From: Flavobacterium luteum
GTDB lineage: Bacteria > Bacteroidota > Bacteroidia > Flavobacteriales > Flavobacteriaceae
Assembly: GCF_008806775.1 (NCBI RefSeq)
Contig: NZ_WAEM01000005.1
Coordinates: 158,138-222,137 of the forward strand
Direction of reading: 5' to 3'
DNA: 64,000 bases
The notes under the pieces were generated by a model. That model was not told the DNA's origin. It worked only from the letters and a program-made list of their open reading frames with translations, and searched no databases. Positions 10,018-15,450 of this stretch are shown here, piece by piece. How positions within the stretch are numbered: position 1 is the stretch's first letter; every line of letters begins with the position of its first letter. Both the position numbers and the translations under genes were made by a program.

Positions 10018-10053
10018 GAAAATTTATTCGAAATGGTTTTATTCCTGTAAACA

Positions 10054-10088
10054 CAAAAGGCGCAAGATTCAATTCTTGCGCCTTTTTT
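10054..10088. terminator. Intrinsic terminator
   Basis: GGCGCAAGA pairs with TCTTGCGCC around a short loop, with an A-tract before and a T-tract after, so it can act in both directions. It would stop transcription from the right before the psu operon. Confidence 0.8.
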
Positions 10089-10157
10089 ATTGATAAAGAA
10101 AAGAGTCTAGTTTTTTTAATTTTTTGGTTGAAATCTATTGTTTACGTTATATAAAGG

Positions 10158-10253
10158 TTATTTATCAGAATAATGACCCATTGCCGAAACAACTTCTACT
10201 AATACTAAAGTATCACTTACCGAATAAATCATTCGGTCTTTAAGATTTATTGG
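10158..10253 (-). pseudogene. Remnant of a YoeB/Txe-like toxin gene
   Basis: Read on the minus strand, about 31 codons give INLKDRMIYSVSDT followed by SAMGHYSDK and a stop. This matches the C-terminal end of the RelE/YoeB (Txe) toxin fold, where a RxN..DR.(I/V)Y.V strand is followed by a (K/M)GHY terminus. The frame loses similarity exactly where the intergenic element at 10248 begins, so the N-terminal two thirds and any antitoxin gene are gone. The family call is by eye. Confidence 0.5.
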
Positions 10254-10460
10254 TCCCAAAAATAGTTAAAACTATGCACTTTAGTGCATTTCCCTTTCAG
10301 GTTCTGAAAATGTTTTTTCACCGCAGATTCACAGATTTTTAAATCATTTTTAAAATCTGTGAATCTGCGGTGAAATTTTACGAATTTAATTATAAAGTTC
10401 AGCCTGGCAGCCTGTCAGTCTGCAAAACCAAATCTATGGAATTTTACTCCATAGAGGTTT
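10248..10460. repeat. Intergenic element, copy 1 (variable-core stem)
   Basis: Shares both flanks with the element at 13790-13990. The left flank has ATTGGTC, CAAAAATAGTT and a small TGCACTTTAGTGCA-type hairpin, then TTTCAG. The right flank has CAGTCTGCAAAACCAAATCTAT. Between them is a unique perfect stem of about 21 bp (10320-10373, starting CACCGCAGATTCACAG). A further 7-bp hairpin (CTATGGA/TCCATAG) ends it. It abuts the truncated toxin remnant. Confidence 0.75.
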
Positions 10461-10584
10461 AATTATATATTATGGATTATTAAAATACAGTGGTATTAAA
10501 ACTTGGTATTTTAGCGCATCAACCTTTCAAATTTTAAAAGATGTTTATGCAGCGCAAGAAAGCATTTTATCTTTACCTCAAATA
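10461..10584. other. Intergenic downstream of the HU-like gene
   Basis: AT-rich, no gene seen. Confidence 0.4.
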
Positions 10585-10971
10585 CTATTTTCCTTTTCTA
10601 ATAAAACGCAAATCTTTAAGCATGGCCTTAAACTTCTTGCCCGGTCTAAAAATAACCGAAGCACTACGTACATTTTTTGGAGACACGGCTTCGGGAGTTT
10701 CACTAGCGGTTCCTTTGACACTAATTTGAAAAGCACCTAATTGCCCAAGTCGTACAATTTTCCCCGCCTCTAATTCTTTAGAAACCATTGCAACCAAGCT
10801 AATAACAACCGCATAACAATCGGCTTGAGTTAAGGAAGAGCCATAGGCAATTTGTTCCGAAAGTTCTTCTAAATCTACTTCTCCCGTTTTGGTAACTTTG
10901 GGATAATACAGCATAGAAGCACTAGGATTTACGGGATTGGTTTTCCCAATAGGGGTAATAGTAATAGCCAT
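10585..10971 (-). CDS. HU/IHF-like DNA-binding protein
   Basis: A 128-residue protein starting at ATG 10971 (MAITITPIGK). The frame is open further upstream, but the -7 box sits inside that stretch, so 10971 is the chosen start. It resembles the Bacteroidota HU-related family: VDLEELSEQIAYGSSLTQAD, a helical middle, then GKIVRLGQLGAFQISVKG corresponding to the HU G.(V/I).L.G(F/L)G.F strand, and a basic tail FRPGKKFKAMLKDLRF. Such proteins bend or coat DNA. Directly upstream is a promoter with four phased palindromes, suggesting tight, possibly self-, regulation. Confidence 0.88.
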   Translation of the reverse strand: MAITITPIGKTNPVNPSASMLYYPKVTKTGEVDLEELSEQIAYGSSLTQADCYAVVISLVAMVSKELEAGKIVRLGQLGAFQISVKGTASETPEAVSPKNVRSASVIFRPGKKFKAMLKDLRFIRKGK

Positions 10972-11011
10972 AATTCTAGGAGGTGAAGAAGTTATTTTTT
11001 GCTCGTTCCGA

Positions 11012-11042
11012 CAAAGATACGCATTCATACGGACCAAGCAAA
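11012..11042 (-). promoter_or_regulatory. Promoter of the HU-like gene
   Basis: On the minus strand TTTG, 19 bp, TATCTTTG: an exact match to the Bacteroidota TTTG-n19-TAnnTTTG promoter. The -7 box ends 40 bp before the ATG at 10971. Confidence 0.8.
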
Positions 11043-11046
11043 AAAA

Positions 11047-11124
11047 TTACCGCGGTAAATTGCATAAGTTACCGTGGTAAATCATTTAATTTAACGCGGT
11101 AAGTTACTTGATTAACCGTGGTAA
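11047..11124. promoter_or_regulatory. Four palindromes with exact 22-bp period
   Basis: Copies of a 12-bp palindrome related to TTACCGCGGTAA begin at 11047, 11069, 11091 and 11113. The first is perfect; the others are TTACCGTGGTAA, TTAACGCGGTAA and TAACCGTGGTAA. The 22-bp spacing places all copies on one face of the helix. The array starts 4 bp upstream of the -33 box of the HU-like gene and lies 72 bp from the end of the AraC gene. Confidence 0.85.
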
Positions 11125-11195
11125 AATAATAGTCGCGTCTTGATGAAGTGATGAACTGCTCTTGTCAAGTAAAAATAGTATTACGTATAACACAA

Positions 11196-12350
11196 TTAAA
11201 ACCGCTTCACGTACTCCTGAGTCGTTACTCCCGTAATGTTTTTAAAAGCAATACTAAAGGTATTGTAGGACGTAAACCCCACTGTGGTAGCAAGCGATTC
11301 TATTTTATGGTCGTTGAGGTAGCCGTGTTCGAGTAATTTGGTAGCATCGTGAATGCGTACAATCTTTTTATAATCGGTGAAACTCTCGTTGCAATGAAAT
11401 TTTAAAATAAAGTAGATATGGCTGATAGGAATTTTTAACGCAACAGCAATGTCCTCTGGACTCAAATCGGGATTTCGAAAAGCATTTGTATGAAAAGAAA
11501 ACTCTTCCATTTGATGCAAATATTCTAGGAGCAAGGGTTTTATTTTTTCATCTAGTTTTCTATCCTTCTCACTAGTAATAGGCAGCACCCTACTTTCCAA
11601 ATTCCATACACTGCTGAGAGCTAACCTTTCAGTGGCTGCATCAATGGTTTTATTTAATACGTTATATCCGTAAAGGATTTCAGGGCTAAGGATGATTTTT
11701 ACAAAAATAACCATCCAAACCAATGCCGTTATCCAAAGGTAATTGTCTCTGGATGTACCTTGATTATAGTTTATAATGATGATAGTCAAGCGAATTAAAA
11801 AAATTAATACAAAAGAAACATACAGAAAGATGCTCCATTTTTTTATCAACTTATTTTGTTTTTGAATAGCGTTGATATAGGTTTTTCGTCGCCATACGTG
11901 TTTATAGAGTATCATAAATCCGAAAATAGTATAGAGGCTGTAGAATAAAATGATTACAAAGAAAAACAGTTTTTTAACCCCATCGGCTTTGTTAGGATTT
12001 ATATAAAGAAACGTGAGAAATAAGCTGACCAACAAAAAAGGCACTATAAAATGCAACAAATTACCAAGCTCGAACTTGCTTTCGTATATAATATTCGTAA
12101 AATAGAGATAAAAGGAGGGCATCAGCATGATAACGCCTACATCGAGCACGGTTACAAATTTACTTATATCCAGTTCTGGGTAGGCTTGTGCAATACCATG
12201 AAACAAGAATCGTATTGCATTGCTTGTGGTAATTGCAATCAGGTATTTATTGATGAGCGAATGTTCCTGATATTTATTTTTACCAAAGATTAAGGCAGTG
12301 GACAAAAATCCTAGTACGGCGGTAACAAATAATATTATGTTGCTGAGCAT
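11196..12350 (-). CDS. Membrane AraC-family regulator, paralogue 1
   Basis: A 384-residue protein with about seven hydrophobic segments in residues 1-230 and a cytoplasmic C-terminal AraC helix-turn-helix domain (about residues 280-384: DLSPEDIAVALKIPISHIYF ... LATTVGFTSYNTFSIAFKNI). The end matches the second AraC helix-turn-helix followed by ITGVTTQEYVKRF. Such proteins could sense a signal at the membrane and bind DNA directly. The paralogue at 13994-15151 shares the whole architecture. Two pairs of 21-bp direct repeats lie upstream, one near its own start, consistent with self-regulation. Confidence 0.9.
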   Translation of the reverse strand: MLSNIILFVTAVLGFLSTALIFGKNKYQEHSLINKYLIAITTSNAIRFLFHGIAQAYPELDISKFVTVLDVGVIMLMPSFYLYFTNIIYESKFELGNLLHFIVPFLLVSLFLTFLYINPNKADGVKKLFFFVIILFYSLYTIFGFMILYKHVWRRKTYINAIQKQNKLIKKWSIFLYVSFVLIFLIRLTIIIINYNQGTSRDNYLWITALVWMVIFVKIILSPEILYGYNVLNKTIDAATERLALSSVWNLESRVLPITSEKDRKLDEKIKPLLLEYLHQMEEFSFHTNAFRNPDLSPEDIAVALKIPISHIYFILKFHCNESFTDYKKIVRIHDATKLLEHGYLNDHKIESLATTVGFTSYNTFSIAFKNITGVTTQEYVKRF

Positions 12351-12455
12351 AAGCCGAAATATTTTAAAAAGGAAGACCTACAATTACTTCTCTTACTTAA
12401 ATTAAAAAACCGACTGCAAAGTACCACAATAATTGCAACCGTTTCAGAAAAAATA

Positions 12456-12498
12456 CATCTCAAAAGCTGGAAATCACCTCTCAAAAGCTGGAAATCCT
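12456..12498. promoter_or_regulatory. Direct-repeat pair, 21-bp period (putative AraC-1 site A)
   Basis: Two identical 18-bp copies of TCTCAAAAGCTGGAAATC begin at 12458 and 12479. This is the tandem half-site geometry typical of AraC-family operators. The pair sits about 105-145 bp upstream of the AraC-1 start, just behind a TACTTTG-like -7 element. Confidence 0.7.
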
Positions 12499-12617
12499 CT
12501 ATTAAACTCCAAAAAATCCGAATATAAGACTGCAATCAAAGCTTATTTTTGATGAATATGCCCTGCTAGGCATTATCTGTAAAGAGTTTCATACCTACGC
12601 TCTCCTTTTTGAGGAAC

Positions 12618-12652
12618 TGTTTGTTTGTTTGTTTGTTTCTTTGTTTGTTTTC
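12618..12652. repeat. TTTG tetranucleotide tract
   Basis: Five uninterrupted TTTG units followed by an interrupted continuation. It lies in the intergenic space about 250 bp upstream of the gene at 12905. Such tracts are slippage-prone. Confidence 0.7.
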
Positions 12653-12690
12653 TATTTTTACGAGCCCATTCATTAGGAAATTTAAGAAAT

Positions 12691-12735
12691 CATATCTCAA
12701 AAACAGGGAATCGTATCTCGAAACATGGGAAATAA
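12691..12735. promoter_or_regulatory. Direct-repeat pair, 21-bp period (putative AraC-1 site B)
   Basis: Copies TCTCAAAAACAGGGAATC and TCTCGAAACATGGGAAAT begin at 12695 and 12716. They share the TCTC(A/G)AAAnnnGG(A/G)AAT consensus with site A. The pair faces the gene at 12905. Confidence 0.65.
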
Positions 12736-12904
12736 AAAGACGCTATTTCAGGAGTAATTTTAAAAGTAGTATTTCGCAGAATGAATCTATTCGATATAAA
12801 AACACGCCTAGTTTTACAATGAGAGAGTGCAGCATAATAATTTACGGCATTGCTTTCTGGCGGGACTTTTGAAAACGAATTTGTCAAGTTGATATCAATT
12901 GTAT

Positions 12905-13210
12905 ATGGAAACAAAAACCACAATAAAACAAGAAAAACCGACTTTGGTAAAGTCATTAGTAGGCGATGTGCCTTTCATGGATGCTGACGGTAAATCTATT
13001 TTTTTAGGGAACATCATTGAACAAACCAACTACAACGGTGAGCAATATTTAGCACGATATAAAGTTGTACGTGACCCCGCAGATAATGAAATTTGTCTTT
13101 GTATGATTTCAGGAAACGAAAAAGCAATGAGTTATCAAGGGTATTCTTCTTTCGGAAAAATATTCAATGGCAAATTACTTAAAGGTCGGGTTGTAGGGCA
13201 TAACGACTAA
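12905..13210 (+). CDS. Small hypothetical protein
   Basis: A 101-residue soluble protein from ATG 12905 (METKTTIKQE); a TTG two codons upstream is in frame but less likely. FMDADGKSIFLGNIIEQ recalls the small beta-barrel motif (DxxGKxIYxGDIV) of phage YopX-like proteins, but the likeness is short. It has two cysteines close together (ICLCMIS). It lies between AraC-1 site B and a pseudogene. I do not recognise a function. Confidence 0.65.
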   Translation: METKTTIKQEKPTLVKSLVGDVPFMDADGKSIFLGNIIEQTNYNGEQYLARYKVVRDPADNEICLCMISGNEKAMSYQGYSSFGKIFNGKLLKGRVVGHND

Positions 13211-13351
13211 CGATAATACTAAGAAAAGTACTGGATTTTAAGGCTATAACTTATCAAACGAGATGAATTAATTATAGTAAACCACAGCTAACGTACATTA
13301 CCACTTTTTTTATAGCATAAGCTATACGTTTACAGGTTATTAAAAACTAAA

Positions 13352-13601
13352 ATGATGATGATGTTTAATTCAAGTTCTGAAAACAAAGCAGATACTATTG
13401 AATACGTCTTAACAAATGCTTAAGAATGGTTAGAAAGTTTAATAAAAGAATACCCATAATTAAGAATGAATCTCCATGAGAATAGATTAGGCGATGGTGA
13501 TTGGAATTTTAGGTTTTACGCTGGGAATTACGGGTAAACAAATTGATTTACAAATTCACGGTTTTACTAAAGAACAATCTCAAATTTTTACAAAAGGTTA
13601 A
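13352..13601 (+). pseudogene. Degraded hypothetical gene
   Basis: From a run of four ATG codons at 13352 the frame reads FNSSSENKADTIEYVLTNA, then in-frame stops at 13421 and 13457, continues as LRMNLHENRLGDGDWNFRF, and shifts frame near 13531 to end as KQIDLQIHGFTKEQSQIF plus a stop. The protein-like composition through two stops and one frameshift marks a decayed gene. Its family is unknown. Confidence 0.55.
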
Positions 13602-13789
13602 ACGAAAGTATAACCTAGTCGTCCATAGATATAAAGCACTACCCAAAAGGAGCGGTTTTTTGGCAAAAACCAAATAGGACAAGACTTTTCGTTTAAGAAT
13701 CGATTTTAGAATTGTTTTTAGTCCTTAACAATTTTAATCCCTTTTTAGATAACGTCTTAAATTTTGACAATTACTACCCACAGTTTATT
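13602..13789. other. Intergenic, no gene seen
   Basis: AT-rich space between the pseudogene and the second variable-core element. No signal is supported. Confidence 0.4.
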
Positions 13790-13990
13790 TCATTGGTCTC
13801 AAAAATAGTTGAAACGATACACTTTTAGTGTATTTTCCTTTCAGATTCTAAAAACATGTACACTAATTCGCAAATTAGTTCTTCTGCTTTTAAGTCTTTA
13901 AATTTGCGAATTAGCGATTTGATTTTTTGTTTTCAACCTTGGTAGACTTTCAGTCTGCAAAACCAAATCTATTGACTTCGGGTAGATAGT
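13790..13990. repeat. Intergenic element, copy 2 (variable-core stem)
   Basis: Same flanks as 10248-10460 (ATTGGTC, CAAAAATAGTT, a TACACTTTTAGTGTA hairpin, TTTCAG; right side TCAGTCTGCAAAACCAAATC). The core differs: a 13-bp perfect stem CTAATTCGCAAAT / ATTTGCGAATTAG at 13862-13915. Confidence 0.72.
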
Positions 13991-13993
13991 GGT

Positions 13994-15151
13994 TTAGTTT
14001 AAATTTTTGTAATACTCTTGTGGAGTTGTTCCAGTGATGGATTTAAAACTGTTAAAAAAAGGCTTATAAGATGAAAAGCCTACTTCCATGGCAAGCGATT
14101 CCATGGTGCTGGATTTCAAAAAACCAGTTTCCAGCAGTTTGGTTGCATCATGGATACGAACCATTTTTTTATAGTCGACAAAGGTAATGGCGCAGTGGTA
14201 TTTAAAAACATACAGCAAATGTACTTTAGGAAGGTTTAGTTTTTGGGCAAAATCTTCTACCGTTATCTCAGGATTTCTAAAAGTATTGGTATGAAAAGAC
14301 AGGCTTTCTATTTGGTGGATATAGTTGTTTAGATTGGTTGTCACGCTTCTAGTAATCTTGAGGTCTTTTTGGTTGGTTATCTCTGGTTTTGTGTCTAAAA
14401 TCCAGATAGCATTTAAAACGACATCCGCTTTTTTGTAGGCCTCTATTTTTATTTTCATGAAATCATATCCATACAAAAGTTCAGGTGTTGCCAGCAGTTT
14501 AATGAAAAAAGCCAACCAAAAAAGGGCTGCAATGCTTATTTGATAACTATTTCCATTGCTGTTGTAATTAAAACCATTGGTTATGAAGACTAGGATAATC
14601 ATCCATCCAAGCATTACTATGGCAGCATAAAGGTATAAAGTCCAGTTCTTGATTGCTTTGGTTTGCTTGGCAAGCAAAGGAGCCTCACTTTTTTTTGACC
14701 AAATGGTATTGCGCAACAATCGGTAGCTAAGAAAATTATAAGTTGCGACACACACTATCAATAAGGCCACATAGACCATTCGGATGGTGGAAGCGTTCTC
14801 ATACTGTTGTTGGACATTCAATACATGGAGCAGTACTACTACGAAAGGCACTATGAGGTAGATGGCATCTTTACTACGCCATTTTTTACTATAAACCAAA
14901 TCCCTAAAGTATAAATGCGTACAAGCGCCCATCAATATCACCATAAATACATTGGTACTGGTAAGTATTTCGACTGGAATTTTATGGAGATACACCGAAA
15001 AGCCGCGAAGCAGAAATCGAACGGAAAGGACGCTAAGGAGCACAATCAGATACTTGTTGATAAGCGGGTTGGCTTTGTATCTGAATACGGCAATGGCTGT
15101 GGTGATTAAACCCAGAATACCTGTTATTAAAGTCAAAAAATTAATCAGCAT
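13994..15151 (-). CDS. Membrane AraC-family regulator, paralogue 2
   Basis: A 385-residue protein taken from ATG 15151 (MLINFLTLITG); the upstream in-frame ATG at 15190 would put charged residues before the first membrane helix. Seven or so hydrophobic segments fill the first 230 residues. The C-terminus is an AraC helix-turn-helix pair (ITVEDFAQKLNLPKVHLLY ... MEVGFSSYKPFFNSFKSI) ending TGTTPQEYYKNLN. It is clearly homologous to paralogue 1 along its length (LINKYLIV, LLYGYDFMK vs ILYGYNVLN, FHTNTFRNPE). Two pairs of 21-bp repeats occupy the space to the divergent secreted-protein gene. Confidence 0.9.
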   Translation of the reverse strand: MLINFLTLITGILGLITTAIAVFRYKANPLINKYLIVLLSVLSVRFLLRGFSVYLHKIPVEILTSTNVFMVILMGACTHLYFRDLVYSKKWRSKDAIYLIVPFVVVLLHVLNVQQQYENASTIRMVYVALLIVCVATYNFLSYRLLRNTIWSKKSEAPLLAKQTKAIKNWTLYLYAAIVMLGWMIILVFITNGFNYNSNGNSYQISIAALFWLAFFIKLLATPELLYGYDFMKIKIEAYKKADVVLNAIWILDTKPEITNQKDLKITRSVTTNLNNYIHQIESLSFHTNTFRNPEITVEDFAQKLNLPKVHLLYVFKYHCAITFVDYKKMVRIHDATKLLETGFLKSSTMESLAMEVGFSSYKPFFNSFKSITGTTPQEYYKNLN

Positions 15152-15251
15152 GTTCTCTTGAATTAGATATTCAACTGCAAGGAGTTGCAAAAGGAGTTCT
15201 TGCTTGACAAAGAAACAACATTTCCTGATTCGTAATACCCATTCCTTGTAG

Positions 15252-15293
15252 TTAAAATAACGGCATGACTTGTCAAAACGGTGGCATGCCTAC
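15252..15293. promoter_or_regulatory. Direct-repeat pair, 21-bp period (putative AraC-2 site A)
   Basis: GGCATG occurs at 15262 and 15283, each preceded at a fixed 10-bp offset by TTAAAA or TCAAAA. The pair lies about 100-140 bp upstream of the AraC-2 start, like site A of paralogue 1. Confidence 0.65.
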
Positions 15294-15344
15294 AATAATC
15301 TTGCGATGTGTTTTATTTTTCACTTTGAAAGCTATAACTTTTTG

Positions 15345-15386
15345 TCAAAAAGACGGCATTCTAATCTATTTTAATGGCATTAACTA
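15345..15386. promoter_or_regulatory. Direct-repeat pair, 21-bp period (putative AraC-2 site B)
   Basis: GGCATT occurs at 15355 and 15376, the first with TCAAAA 10 bp upstream. It ends about 30 bp before the -7 box of the secreted-protein gene, where a -33 box would be expected but is absent, suggesting activator-dependent transcription. Confidence 0.6.
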
Positions 15387-15416
15387 TCCTTCAAAATCCC
15401 TTATAGTTTGGTCACG

Positions 15417-15424
15417 TAACTTTG
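15417..15424 (+). promoter_or_regulatory. -7 box of the propeller-protein gene
   Basis: TAACTTTG fits TAnnTTTG and ends 26 bp before the start at 15451. No TTTG is found 19 bp upstream. Confidence 0.55.
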
Positions 15425-15450
15425 TTGCTGATTTTTTAAAAAAGATACAA

